From positions 1 through 58,071 of the forward strand of contig JAGYNM010000002.1 of assembly GCA_018399335.1 (NCBI GenBank): a stretch of 58,071 nt of DNA, in the 5' to 3' direction. The position numbers and the translations under genes were made by a program. The notes beneath the pieces were generated by a model. The model was not told where the DNA came from. It did not search any database and worked only from the letters and a program-made list of their open reading frames with translations. Shown in pieces: positions 43,336 through 51,849 of this stretch (position 1 is the stretch's first letter; each line of letters starts with the position of its first letter). This stretch comes from Bacteroidales bacterium. Its GTDB lineage: Bacteria > Bacteroidota > Bacteroidia > Bacteroidales > F082.

Positions 43336-43651
43336 ATAGAACAACCTCAGCAATATTTCCTCATACGTTTAGGCACAGATCACTGCTATGGACAATTAGC
43401 CAAAATGCTGTTTTAGCAGCAAGTACTGGGACATTAAAACCTATGTAATGGACGCTGATCCTGACTGTCCGGCCGCCTATAATTGCACAAAGTCTTTAAA
43501 GGCAGTCACACCAATTATGATGATAAGTTGTGGCACTGCTTTGGGCTGGAGGTAGATATGATCACCTATGAAATAGAAAGTATTAATGTTGAAGCCTCAA
43601 GAAGCTTAAAAGCAGAAGGAAAAAATCATCCTCCCTGATCCGGAAGTTTGG
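43336..43651 (+). pseudogene. purK 5' fragment, degraded copy 1
   Basis: Matches the start of purK at 45173, but the ATG is changed to ATAG by an inserted base, further indels follow, and the copy stops at the codons for PDPEV, where sequence jumps back into the sigma gene. It cannot encode a functional protein. Confidence 0.8.
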
Positions 43652-43658
43652 AAAGTCG

Positions 43659-44153
43659 TCATTCATAATGATTGATGTATTGCTCAATTTTCTTAACTGC
43701 CTGATGATAAGTTGCCTTAACTGTTCCTTCGGCCAAATCGGTAATTAACGATATCTCTCTGTGCGTCATTTCGTTATAATACCTCAAACCAAAAATCAAT
43801 CGCTGTTTTTCAGTTAATTGTTCCATGGCCTTCTCTAAAAGCTTAGCAGGATCATTTTCAGTTTTAAAATAAGCGCCATCCGAAAATTCACCACTTTTGA
43901 TAATATAAAATCTTCGCTTCAATTTCTGCTTTCTGATATGCATCAGCGCTTCATTGATGGCAATCCGAAAAAGCCATGTTTTGATGGAAGCATTCTCTTT
44001 AAACTGATCCAGCTTTTGCCAGGCTTTCATAAGCGCATTTTGAAGCACATCATCAGCATCTTCATGATTCAGTACCATGCTCCTGATTTGTGCATACATA
44101 GCCTTGCTATAGTTTTCGATGAGGGCCTCAAAATGCTGCTTTTTATCTTTCAT
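43659..44153 (-). CDS. ECF-type RNA polymerase sigma factor
   Basis: 164 residues from the ATG at 44153; a TTG three codons upstream is less likely. Sigma region 2 at ~10-85 (LNHEDADDVLQNALMKAWQKLDQFKENASIKTWLFRIAINEALMHIRKQK, with the usual DADDVLQ and WLFRIA motifs) and region 4 at ~108-160 (EQLTEKQRLIFGLRYYNEMTHREISLITDLAEGTVKATYHQAVKKI). It should direct transcription of a small regulon, probably including its own operon. Its stop lies four bases inside the repeat edge, so the following membrane-protein gene is cut off in this copy after about five codons. Confidence 0.9.
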   Translation of the reverse strand: MKDKKQHFEALIENYSKAMYAQIRSMVLNHEDADDVLQNALMKAWQKLDQFKENASIKTWLFRIAINEALMHIRKQKLKRRFYIIKSGEFSDGAYFKTENDPAKLLEKAMEQLTEKQRLIFGLRYYNEMTHREISLITDLAEGTVKATYHQAVKKIEQYINHYE

Positions 44154-44185
44154 TAAGCTCAAAGAACTTGATTAGTCGAGTATAT

Positions 44186-45010
44186 TTATCTCAACACAAT
44201 AGTGATTGTTCTGTTGCCTATGGATAACTCGGCCAGATTGTCGCATTCGCCATCTCCATAATCAAGAATCCTTTGAGGGCCATTTGCTGGATTAACTTCA
44301 ACCCTGCCACTTACCAGAAAACGGCAACTCAATTCGCGCCTTAAAGGTTCAATAATTACTCTGTTCACTTGCGCACCTAAACTACTAATAAACGTTCCTG
44401 AGCCTTCGATCAGATAAACATCATCACGCCAAAACGGTGTATTATAACCCTGTACCCATGTCCGTTTTCTATTTGATTGCCAACTTAAAACAGTGCCATC
44501 AGTAAGGTTTAACTGCCCGTCAACCTGAATTTGATACCAAATATGGTTCTCATCATTGAGTCCCATATTTTCCACAGTGCGCAAACCCATAACATGATTA
44601 TCATTCACATGGTAGCTGTCAAAACTTGTTGTGATAACAGTTCCAGCCTGTCGATATCGTCCATTGAAAGTGATCAATATTTTCCCTCTCCGGTATCTTC
44701 CATCGCGGCACAAACAGTTTTCTTCACCAAAGTCGATTGTCAGTAGCCTTGGCATCACCGTAGTATCGAGTGTAACAGTAACACAATCTCCAAAACGAAT
44801 GAAATCATTTTCAGTTGACTTAAGACTCTCACCTATTAGTTTGTAAGCCTGATCAGCCATATCCTGAAGCTCATCGTAGGTTTGTTCAACAAAACTCTCA
44901 TTCAAGGAAGCTGTTTCTTCCGAGCTAATATTTTCCTGTGTTTCCTTTTTGCAGGAAAATAAAACAGTCGCAATCAACGCAATCAACATGAGGATTTTCA
45001 ATGTTTTCAT
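44186..45010 (-). CDS. Lipoprotein of unknown function, upstream partner of the ECF sigma factor
   Basis: 274 residues. The lipoprotein signal ends in VLFSCKK. The rest is beta-rich and looks secreted or membrane-anchored: CVTVTLDTTVMPRLLTIDFGEENC, RDGRYRRGKILITFNGRYRQAG, SWQSNRKRTWVQGYNTPFWRDD, then ILDYGDGECDNLAELSIGNRTI. Four Cys could form disulfides. I do not recognise a named family beyond similar Bacteroidota lipoproteins. It is divergent from purK, and the sigma factor gene follows after 32 bases, so it may be the envelope-located input or target of that system (inference). Confidence 0.75.
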   Translation of the reverse strand: MKTLKILMLIALIATVLFSCKKETQENISSEETASLNESFVEQTYDELQDMADQAYKLIGESLKSTENDFIRFGDCVTVTLDTTVMPRLLTIDFGEENCLCRDGRYRRGKILITFNGRYRQAGTVITTSFDSYHVNDNHVMGLRTVENMGLNDENHIWYQIQVDGQLNLTDGTVLSWQSNRKRTWVQGYNTPFWRDDVYLIEGSGTFISSLGAQVNRVIIEPLRRELSCRFLVSGRVEVNPANGPQRILDYGDGECDNLAELSIGNRTITIVLR

Positions 45011-45172
45011 TATTTTTTGCTTTTAAAGTTAATCTGCAAATTAGATGCATATCTTATCAAAAGGTTTAGGCAAAAAGAAAATTAAAAGATAACTTCTGTA
45101 AAAGTAATCAATCACAATGCCTAAAACTGCCAAAAATGTCGTTTTTTTGCAAATGCAATAAAAGCCTTGATC

Positions 45173-46330
45173 ATGAACAACCTCAGTAATATTTCCTCGC
45201 TACGTTTAGGCATCACTGCTGGCGGACAATTAGCCAAAATGCTGGTTTTAGCAGCAAGTAATTGGGACATTAAAACCTATGTAATGGACGCTGATCCTGA
45301 CTGTCCGGCCGCTCATAATTGCACAAAGTTCTTTAAAGGCAGTCACACCAATTATGATGATGTTTACCGTTTTGGCCAAGAGGTAGATATGATCACCTAT
45401 GAAATAGAAAGTATTAATGTTGAAGCCCTCAAGAAGCTTAAAGCAGAAGGAAAAATCATCCTCCCCGATCCGGAAGTTTTGGAAACAATTCAGGATAAAG
45501 GCTTGCAAAAAGATTTTTTTGCTGAACATAAGATTCCAACTGCCGATTACAAAAATTATTCAGGTAAACAGGAAATAATCAGTGCTATTGAGTCGGACCA
45601 GCTTTCATTTCCCTTTGTGCAAAAAATCCGAAAGGGTGGTTATGATGGCCGTGGCGTGTTGGTTGTTAATGATTCCCAAGACCTGAGCAAAATCATGGAT
45701 GCACCTTCTGTCGTTGAAAAAAAGGTTGCCATCAAAAATGAGATTTCGGTTATTGCTGCCAGAAATTTTCAAGGAGAGGTGAGTCATTTTCCGGTTGTAG
45801 AAATGGAATTTAACCCGGAAGCCAACCTGGTCGAAAAACTTATTTGTCCGGCTGCAGTTTCTGAAAAGATTTCTAAAAAAGCAGGAGAATTAGCTGATAA
45901 GTTAATCAGTGCCTGGGATATGGTTGGGCTATTGGCGGTAGAAATGTTTATTGATGAAAATGAGGTAGTGTGGGTAAATGAGGTAGCCCCACGACCACAC
46001 AACAGCGGACATCACACCATCGAAAGCGTTGTTACTTCACAATTTGAGCAATTGCTCAGAGCCATTCTTGATCTTCCATTAGGCAGCATGGAATTAAAAA
46101 TGCCTGCTATCATGCTCAATTTACTTGGAGCTCCCGGCCATGAAGGAGTTGCCAGGTATGAGGGTTTAAGAGAAGCCATGCAAATTGAAGGTGTAAAAGT
46201 GCATCTTTATGGAAAAAAAGTCACCAAGCCCTTCCGAAAAATGGGACATATTACAGTACTCGCAAAAACACGAGAGGAAGCCATCGAAAAAGCCAATCAG
46301 GTGAAAAATCTTATTACAATCGTAGCCTGA
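45173..46330 (+). CDS. purK: N5-carboxyaminoimidazole ribonucleotide synthase
   Basis: 385 residues from the ATG at 45173. ATP-grasp enzyme converting AIR, bicarbonate and ATP to N5-CAIR in purine synthesis. Seen: [69 protein letters not shown] and the closing [14 protein letters not shown]. The first ~310 bases are part of the duplicated unit, but this copy is intact. purE follows 16 bases later. Confidence 0.96.
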   Translation: MNNLSNISSLRLGITAGGQLAKMLVLAASNWDIKTYVMDADPDCPAAHNCTKFFKGSHTNYDDVYRFGQEVDMITYEIESINVEALKKLKAEGKIILPDPEVLETIQDKGLQKDFFAEHKIPTADYKNYSGKQEIISAIESDQLSFPFVQKIRKGGYDGRGVLVVNDSQDLSKIMDAPSVVEKKVAIKNEISVIAARNFQGEVSHFPVVEMEFNPEANLVEKLICPAAVSEKISKKAGELADKLISAWDMVGLLAVEMFIDENEVVWVNEVAPRPHNSGHHTIESVVTSQFEQLLRAILDLPLGSMELKMPAIMLNLLGAPGHEGVARYEGLREAMQIEGVKVHLYGKKVTKPFRKMGHITVLAKTREEAIEKANQVKNLITIVA

Positions 46331-46346
46331 AATAAACACTAAACAG

Positions 46347-46841
46347 ATGAAAAATCAACTTATCAGCATTATTATGGGATCCGATTCCGATCTTCCGGTT
46401 ATGCAGGAAGCAGCTAAAATGCTGGATCAATTTGAAATCCCTTACGAAATAACGATTGTTTCTGCACACCGCACACCAAAACGAATGTTCGATTTTGCAG
46501 AAAATGCGCACAAAAGAGGTATCAAAGTAATTATTGCCGGTGCCGGAGGAGCAGCTCACCTTCCTGGAATGGTGGCGGCAATTACCCCATTGCCAGTAAT
46601 CGGAGTACCTGTAAAATCATCCAATTCCATTGATGGTTGGGATTCTGTTTTGTCTATTTTACAGATGCCTGGTGGCGTTCCTGTTGCTACTGTGGCGCTC
46701 AACGGAGCAAAAAATGCCGGCATACTGGCAGCACAAATTATTGGCGCCGAAGACAATGCTGTTCAGCAAAAAATATTGGACTACAAAAGAGAGCTCAATG
46801 ATGCTGTAATGGAAAAAGTTAGAACTATAGAAAAACAATAA
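46347..46841 (+). CDS. purE: N5-carboxyaminoimidazole ribonucleotide mutase
   Basis: 164 residues. Class I PurE converting N5-CAIR to CAIR. Motifs: [22 protein letters not shown] (catalytic His region), [15 protein letters not shown] and [21 protein letters not shown]. Operon with purK, the usual arrangement. A strong terminator lies 112 bases downstream. Confidence 0.97.
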   Translation: MKNQLISIIMGSDSDLPVMQEAAKMLDQFEIPYEITIVSAHRTPKRMFDFAENAHKRGIKVIIAGAGGAAHLPGMVAAITPLPVIGVPVKSSNSIDGWDSVLSILQMPGGVPVATVALNGAKNAGILAAQIIGAEDNAVQQKILDYKRELNDAVMEKVRTIEKQ

Positions 46842-46953
46842 ATCAACTTTCCTTTCCCCAAAAAGAATATTTGCAATTGCTTAGAACCATGATAAATTAT
46901 TCGGCTAATACAAAAGTCGAGTATTTTCATGTATCATTTAACTTGCTATAATC

Positions 46954-46994
46954 AAAACAGGTGACTTCATAATGAAGTCACCTGTTTTGGTTTT
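46954..46994. terminator. Bidirectional terminator between purE and the T9SS gene
   Basis: A 17-base perfect inverted repeat (AAAACAGGTGACTTCAT and its complement with one base between) with A and T flanks. Serves the convergent genes purE and 47013-48080. Confidence 0.85.
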
Positions 46995-47012
46995 ATTACT
47001 CAAAAAGTTTGA

Positions 47013-48080
47013 TTACTGAATAATCAATTTCTGAGTCAGTTTACCTGTTTCAGTTTCATTTACAACAACATATATTCCTGACTCCAAATCACTAAGGTTA
47101 ATTTTATTTGTACCCGCAACCAGCAATAAATCTCTGACTTTTCGCCCATTAAGATCATAAATACTGATTTTACTATTCTGCAGTGTATTAATAATCAATT
47201 GATCTGTTGTTAAAGGATTGGGATACAACTGGAATTCTGCAGCAATTTGGGTTTCGAGACTACTTACAACTGTTACCTCAAAAGCAGCAGGTAATGAAAG
47301 GTCATCTACTACAACATGGTATTCACCTACAGTGGCATCAAATGGAATATTAATAACTGCCTGAAGTTCAATATCGGAACTTGCCGAAACTAATGTTGCA
47401 CCATAAACTTCGTCCTGATTATTAATATTAACAATTGAAACTTCGGGAGATCCCTCTGTCCAGTTTGTATTTGAACCAATGATAGTTAACTCAGGGCTAC
47501 TGCCTTTTTCTGCTTCGCTTGGATCAACAGAAACTAAAACTGCAGGCAGAGCAAGGTTTGAAAAAAGATTTGTTGTGTATATCTGATCTCCAGAGGTAGT
47601 TCCGTTTCCATTGGCAGCATTTACAGCAGCATAAAATCTAACTTCTACTTCATCCTCTGGTGCAGTCCAGCTAAAGGACCATGAAGTATTATTTCCGCCA
47701 CTATTTCCACCTGTGGTGTGTGTTACGGCATTACCCCCACTGATGAGCTTGGTTCGTGAGGCATCTGTAATTGAAAATCCGCCAAGTTTACTACCAACAG
47801 GGTTTTCGGCAGTTAACTCGAAGCCAAATCTGCCAGCCCCACTATGGGCAGCATTCAGCGTAATCTCGTAAGTTTCACCCGGAGCAAAACCGTTTTCCGG
47901 AATGTTTGTAGTGATCCAGCCACTTTGAGTAGCTGCAGTTCCTGTGTGGCATGCTGTACAAGTTGCGCCTCCATCGCCGGGGCTTCCTGATCTGCCACCA
48001 GGGCTTCCTGAGCTATTAGCATAGAGCAGAGCTGCAAATGGTATTAACAATAAATAAGACAGTTTGTAAAAAGTTTTCAT
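47013..48080 (-). CDS. Secreted choice-of-anchor V/reelin-like protein with T9SS sorting domain and one CxxCH
   Basis: 355 residues. Signal peptide (LSYLLLIPFAALLYA), then SGSPGGRSGSPGDGGATCTACHTG with a single CxxCH heme-type motif. A reelin/choice-of-anchor V-like beta domain follows (~60-180; GETYEITLNAAHSGAGRFGFELTA), then an IPT-like segment and a type A T9SS tail (FQLYPNPLTTDQL, IYDLNGRKV, LESGIYVVVNETETGKLTQKLIIQ). Related Bacteroidota proteins share the SPGG-CxxCH start. Heme attachment is possible but unproven. It would be exported to the surface. Confidence 0.82.
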   Translation of the reverse strand: MKTFYKLSYLLLIPFAALLYANSSGSPGGRSGSPGDGGATCTACHTGTAATQSGWITTNIPENGFAPGETYEITLNAAHSGAGRFGFELTAENPVGSKLGGFSITDASRTKLISGGNAVTHTTGGNSGGNNTSWSFSWTAPEDEVEVRFYAAVNAANGNGTTSGDQIYTTNLFSNLALPAVLVSVDPSEAEKGSSPELTIIGSNTNWTEGSPEVSIVNINNQDEVYGATLVSASSDIELQAVINIPFDATVGEYHVVVDDLSLPAAFEVTVVSSLETQIAAEFQLYPNPLTTDQLIINTLQNSKISIYDLNGRKVRDLLLVAGTNKINLSDLESGIYVVVNETETGKLTQKLIIQ

Positions 48081-48211
48081 AACAATATTTTTGGGTTTTT
48101 AATTTAAGCACTAAAGTACCTAAACACTTAATACTACTTAAATGTTTGAACAACAATTAACATTTAATTATGAAAATAAGTAACCAACAAATGTCCAATC
48201 CCGCAACTTTT

Positions 48212-49999
48212 CTACATCTTCTCAGGCATTTTTATACCTAATAATTGTGCAGCATAACTCAGCATGCTGGCAGTTAATTCGCTAAGCTGCAGACGAAATA
48301 GCCTTCTTGATACATCAGCCTCCTTTAAAATAGGATTATCCTGATAAAACTGGTTATACTCTTTAGCCAATTCATAAATGTAGTTAGCGATAAGTGCCGG
48401 ACTTCTGCTCATGGCAGCCTGAAGCAATACATCACTCCAATTATGCAGTAACACCAAAACTGACTTCTCTTTTGGCATGAGATTAATTGATTGCAAATCA
48501 GAAGTTTTCCACGTTAGTTGACTAGCTTCAGCCTTTCGCAAAATAGATTTAATTCTGGCATGTGTATACTGCACAAAAGGACCTGTATTACCATTAAAAT
48601 CAATTGATTCGGTTGGGTTGAATTGCATGGTTTTTTTCGGATCGACGCGCAACATATAATACTTTAATGCGGCCATTCCTATGTTATCAAAAAGTTGATT
48701 TGCATCTGAAGCTGGAAGTTCACGTCCTTTTCCAAGTTCTTCCGACATCTTACGCGCCGTTTCGACCATTTCATCCATCAACTCATCTGCATCTACAACT
48801 GTTCCTTCGCGCGATTTCATTTTGCCTTCGGGCAATTCGACCATCCCATATGAAAGATGTTCAATTCCATCTGCCCATGATTTTCCCAGGCGACGCAGAA
48901 TTTTTTGCAACACATCAAAATGATAATTTTGCTCATTTCCAACCACATAGATTAATCTATCTGCCTTATAATCATCATATCGCAATTGAGCCGTTCCGAT
49001 ATCCTGAGTCATATAAACCGATGTGCCATCAGCTCTTAATAACAGCTTTTCATCGAGACCCTCATCAGTTAAATCGCACCAAATTGACCCATCGTCCTTC
49101 TTGAAAAACACACCTTTTTCGAGTCCTTCTAAAACCAGTTGCTTCCCTAATAAATATGTTTGTGATTCATAATAGATCTGATCAAAATCGATGCCCAAAC
49201 GTTTATAAGTCACATCAAACCCCTCATAAACCCATCCGTTCATTTTTTCCCAAAGTGTTCTCACTTGTGAATCACCTTCCTCCCATTCGCGCAACATTTG
49301 TTGTGCTTCCTTAATTAAAGGAGCTGATTTTGCTGCTTCATCCTGTTTGCTGCCCTGCTCCACCAGCAATTTTTGTTCAGCTTTGTAGGCTTTATCAAAC
49401 TGAACATACATTTCTCCTACCAACTTATCACCTTTGACCCCTGCTATTTCTGGTGTTTTTCCTTCGGCAAATTTTTGCCAGGCAAGCATTGATTTGCAAA
49501 TATGTATTCCACGATCGTTAACAAGATTCACCTTAAAAACCTTACCTCCGTTGGCTCTAAGAATTTCAGCAACACTCCATCCCAGCAAATTATTACGAAT
49601 ATGTCCCAAATGCAAGGGTTTATTAGTGTTTGGCGAAGAATACTCAATTACTGTAGTTTCATTTTCATTCAGTATTTGCTGATTGAAAACTTGCTTGTTT
49701 AAATTTCCCTTCATCCAGTTGAGCCAATAATCGTCATGAATAACTAAATTCAAAAATCCTTTGATAACATTATAAGATTGTATCATTGGACTTTCGGCGA
49801 TTAATGCCTCACCAATTTCTCTGGCCAAAACTTCGGGATTCTTCTTGATGAGTTTCAGAAAAGGGAATACTACTAAAGTCAAATCACCTTCAAATTCGGG
49901 TCGGGTTTGCTGAAAACTGATAGCTTCCGGCTTGATTTCCTGTTGATATCCTTTATAAAAAATATTCAGAAGTGCTTCTTTTAAAATCTCTTCGACCAT
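48212..49999 (-). CDS. argS: Arginyl-tRNA synthetase
   Basis: 595 residues from the ATG at 49999 (MVEEILKEALLNIF); a TTG at 50020 adds seven residues. Class I synthetase charging tRNA-Arg in the cytosol. Seen: the N-terminal Add-1 domain, the HIGH-type motif TNKPLHLGHIRNN, NDRGIHICKSMLAWQKF, the KMSKS-type loop GKMKSREGTVV, QYTHARIKSILRK and a DALR anticodon-binding C-terminus. No T-box-like leader is visible upstream. Confidence 0.97.
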   Translation of the reverse strand: MVEEILKEALLNIFYKGYQQEIKPEAISFQQTRPEFEGDLTLVVFPFLKLIKKNPEVLAREIGEALIAESPMIQSYNVIKGFLNLVIHDDYWLNWMKGNLNKQVFNQQILNENETTVIEYSSPNTNKPLHLGHIRNNLLGWSVAEILRANGGKVFKVNLVNDRGIHICKSMLAWQKFAEGKTPEIAGVKGDKLVGEMYVQFDKAYKAEQKLLVEQGSKQDEAAKSAPLIKEAQQMLREWEEGDSQVRTLWEKMNGWVYEGFDVTYKRLGIDFDQIYYESQTYLLGKQLVLEGLEKGVFFKKDDGSIWCDLTDEGLDEKLLLRADGTSVYMTQDIGTAQLRYDDYKADRLIYVVGNEQNYHFDVLQKILRRLGKSWADGIEHLSYGMVELPEGKMKSREGTVVDADELMDEMVETARKMSEELGKGRELPASDANQLFDNIGMAALKYYMLRVDPKKTMQFNPTESIDFNGNTGPFVQYTHARIKSILRKAEASQLTWKTSDLQSINLMPKEKSVLVLLHNWSDVLLQAAMSRSPALIANYIYELAKEYNQFYQDNPILKEADVSRRLFRLQLSELTASMLSYAAQLLGIKMPEKM

Positions 50000-50180
50000 A
50001 ATTCTATTTTTAAGCTGCAAAATTAGCGATTTTGGAACTGGTGACTACAACAGTTATTATTAAACCAAATTTCACAATTATGTTATTTATTTAACAATCT
50101 ATAATCTTGATTTACTGCAATTTAAAAAATTGATATATTAATTTTTTATTCAAAGTGTTCGTTTTTAAGACAATTCCACT

Positions 50181-50188
50181 TAAATTTG
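50181..50188 (+). promoter_or_regulatory. Promoter -7 element TAAATTTG before the COG2403 gene
   Basis: Exact TAnnTTTG 40 bases before the ATG at 50229; a weak TTCG 19 bases upstream could be the -33 box. Confidence 0.5.
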
Positions 50189-50228
50189 TGCCTTACTTCA
50201 CAGAAATTATAACCATAAAAACGCTCTT

Positions 50229-51563
50229 ATGAAAAAAAATGTGATCATTATCGGTGCGGCTGGTAGAGATTTTCACAATTTCAACACCTATTACCGTGGA
50301 AATGAATTGTATAATGTAGTTGCTTTTACTGCAGCTCAGATTCCTGACATCGACGGCAGGAAATATCCGTCAGAACTTGCAGGTGATTTATATCCTGAAG
50401 GAATTCCCATTTATGCAGAGGAAGATCTTCCAAAACTGATTAAAGACTTGAAAGTTGACGACTGTGTATTTTCATACAGCGACGTACCTTACAATCGTGT
50501 AATGGGAGTAAGCGCAATTGTTAATTCGGCAGGCGCAAACTTTATACTTCTCGGCCCTGCTGATACAATGGTAGAAAGTACAAAACCAGTTATTGCAGTT
50601 GGTGCTGTAAGAACAGGATGCGGAAAAAGCCAGACATCGCGCAAAGTGATTGAATATTTGATGGAAAAAGGCTTAAAAGTTGTTGCAGTTCGTCACCCAA
50701 TGCCATATGGTGATTTGGTAGCTCAAAAAGTTCAGCGTTTTGCTACTGTAGAAGATTTAGCCAAGCATAAATGCACCATTGAAGAAATGGAAGAATATGA
50801 ACCACATGTAGTTCGTGGTAATGTTATTTATGCAGGCGTTGATTATGAAGCTATTCTTCGCGCTGCCGAAAATGATCCCGATGGTTGCGATGTAATCCTC
50901 TGGGATGGTGGCAATAACGACTTCCCATTCTACAAACCAGATTTGAATATTACCGTTGTTGACCCACATCGCCCAGGCCACGAATTAAGCTATTATCCGG
51001 GCGAAGTTACCCTGCGCATGGCTGATGTTGTTGTAATCAACAAAATGGATAGCGCTGCTCCTGAAGCAATACAAACAGTGCGCGAAAATATCGCTAAAGT
51101 AAATCCCAAAGCCATTGTAATTGATGGAGCTTCTCCAATAAAGGTAGACGACTTCAATATTATTAAAGGCAAAAAAGTGTTGGTAGTGGAAGATGGCCCA
51201 ACCCTTACTCATGGTGAAATGAAAATTGGTGCCGGAACTGTTGCTGCACAAAAATTTGGCGCTGCTGAATTGGTTGACCCACGTCCGTTCCTCGTTGGTA
51301 AACTTGCCGAAACTTTCCAAATATATCCCAATATCGGAACTTTGCTTCCTGCGATGGGTTATGGCGAGCAACAACTTAAAGACCTTGAAGCTACGATTAA
51401 CAACACTGAATGTGATTCAGTTGTTATTGGAACTCCAATCGACTTGAACCGTATTGTTAAAATCAACAAACCTAACACACGTGTGTATTACGATCTGCAA
51501 GAAATCGGGTTCCCGAATCTTGATGGCGTACTTACTGAGTTTGTTGAAAAACAAAAGTTATAA
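50229..51563 (+). CDS. COG2403-type nucleotide-binding protein (cyclic 2,3-diphosphoglycerate synthetase-like)
   Basis: 444 residues, cytosolic. A Rossmann-like N-terminal half (VIIIGAAGRDFHNFNTYYRG) is followed by a P-loop GAVRTGCGKSQTS near residue 135, then VVAVRHPMPYGDL, DVILWDGGNNDFPFYKPDLNI and ADVVVINKMD. The group includes archaeal cyclic 2,3-diphosphoglycerate synthetase, but bacterial members have no settled role. It sits upstream of carA but has its own promoter and terminator, so linkage to pyrimidine synthesis is only positional. Confidence 0.8.
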   Translation: MKKNVIIIGAAGRDFHNFNTYYRGNELYNVVAFTAAQIPDIDGRKYPSELAGDLYPEGIPIYAEEDLPKLIKDLKVDDCVFSYSDVPYNRVMGVSAIVNSAGANFILLGPADTMVESTKPVIAVGAVRTGCGKSQTSRKVIEYLMEKGLKVVAVRHPMPYGDLVAQKVQRFATVEDLAKHKCTIEEMEEYEPHVVRGNVIYAGVDYEAILRAAENDPDGCDVILWDGGNNDFPFYKPDLNITVVDPHRPGHELSYYPGEVTLRMADVVVINKMDSAAPEAIQTVRENIAKVNPKAIVIDGASPIKVDDFNIIKGKKVLVVEDGPTLTHGEMKIGAGTVAAQKFGAAELVDPRPFLVGKLAETFQIYPNIGTLLPAMGYGEQQLKDLEATINNTECDSVVIGTPIDLNRIVKINKPNTRVYYDLQEIGFPNLDGVLTEFVEKQKL

Positions 51564-51591
51564 GCAGTTTAGTTCTTCAATGAATTGTCTT

Positions 51592-51618
51592 AAAAGCCGC
51601 TTAAAATGCGGCTTTTTT
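51592..51618 (+). terminator. Intrinsic terminator after the COG2403 gene
   Basis: AAAAGCCGC pairs with GCGGCTTTT around a 7-base loop, followed by T6. It isolates the upstream gene from the car promoter. Confidence 0.8.
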
Positions 51619-51695
51619 GTGTTTTAACAATGCGATATTAACACTGTTGTAAAAGAAATCCTAAAACTTGTGTCACCATAAAAGATAAAATGGTT

Positions 51696-51703
51696 TATGT
51701 TTG
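51696..51703 (+). promoter_or_regulatory. Promoter -7 element TATGTTTG of carAB
   Basis: Exact TAnnTTTG. Transcription would begin a few bases downstream, so that the leader ORF at 51733 lies wholly inside the transcript. A TTG at 51668 is a weak -33 candidate. Confidence 0.5.
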
Positions 51704-51732
51704 CGCTCCGAACGCAAAATAAAATTAATCGT

Positions 51733-51849
51733 ATGCATTCGGTTCTCCTTCCCTTGATTATTGCTACTGACAGCCAGGAACTGTCAAAAAGAATATTATT
51801 TAAGACGGCATTAGCCGTCTTTTTTTTATCCATTCAATCCATTATTTAA
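51733..51849 (+). CDS. Putative pyrimidine leader peptide upstream of carA
   Basis: 38 codons, ATG at 51733, 29 bases after the promoter element. Codons 25-33 encode TALAVFFLS, identical to codons 25-33 of the leader before pyrB, and are at the same time the terminator hairpin and its T tract. The stop TAA overlaps the carA start (TAATG), so a ribosome finishing the leader lands on carA. A smaller hairpin, TGACAG/CTGTCA (51768-51786), precedes the terminator and could be a pause site. The enterobacterial pyrBI leader peptide has the same layout. The peptide sequence outside the hairpin is not similar to the pyrB leader, so the act of translation rather than the peptide is probably what matters (inference). 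Confidence 0.65.
   Translation: MHSVLLPLIIATDSQELSKRILFKTALAVFFLSIQSII
51802..51828 (+). terminator. Putative attenuator in the carA leader
   Basis: AAGACGGC-ATTA-GCCGTCTT followed by an eight-T tract, 20 bases before carA and inside the leader ORF. The core 16 bases and the T8 tract are identical to the hairpin before pyrB. An unregulated terminator here would silence carAB, so read-through must be controlled. Confidence 0.75.

Larger units (their letters stand above)
41826..43651. repeat. Tandem direct repeat, copy 1 (degraded)
   Basis: About 1826 bases holding the sigma gene, the lipoprotein gene and the first ~320 bases of purK. It is nearly identical to 43652-45484 but carries dozens of single-base insertions, deletions and substitutions, so every gene in it is broken. 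It joins copy 2 within a short shared GGAAA. The flanking sequence to the left is equally error-rich, the sequence to the right is clean. Confidence 0.9.
43652..45484. repeat. Tandem direct repeat, copy 2 (clean)
   Basis: 1833 bases with intact sigma and lipoprotein genes and the intact 5' part of purK. The repeat end is inside purK at the codons for PEVLE; purK itself continues without a break. Confidence 0.9.

Noticed and set aside
41826-45484. Genuine recent gene duplication or transposon-mediated tandem
   Set aside because: No transposase, no terminal repeats, and the errors in copy 1 extend outside the repeat, pointing to sequence quality instead.
48667-49104. 145-residue plus-strand frame opposite argS
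   Set aside because: Antisense shadow of a well-conserved argS coding region, with His/Pro-rich text typical of such shadows.
51733-51828. PyrR-type RNA-binding attenuator
   Set aside because: No ARUCCNGNGAGGYU-like anti-antiterminator loop is visible in either leader, whereas a translated leader through the hairpin is.
51802-51828. Hairpin as the ordinary terminator of the upstream COG2403 gene
   Set aside because: That gene already has its own terminator at 51592-51618, and a promoter lies between it and this hairpin.
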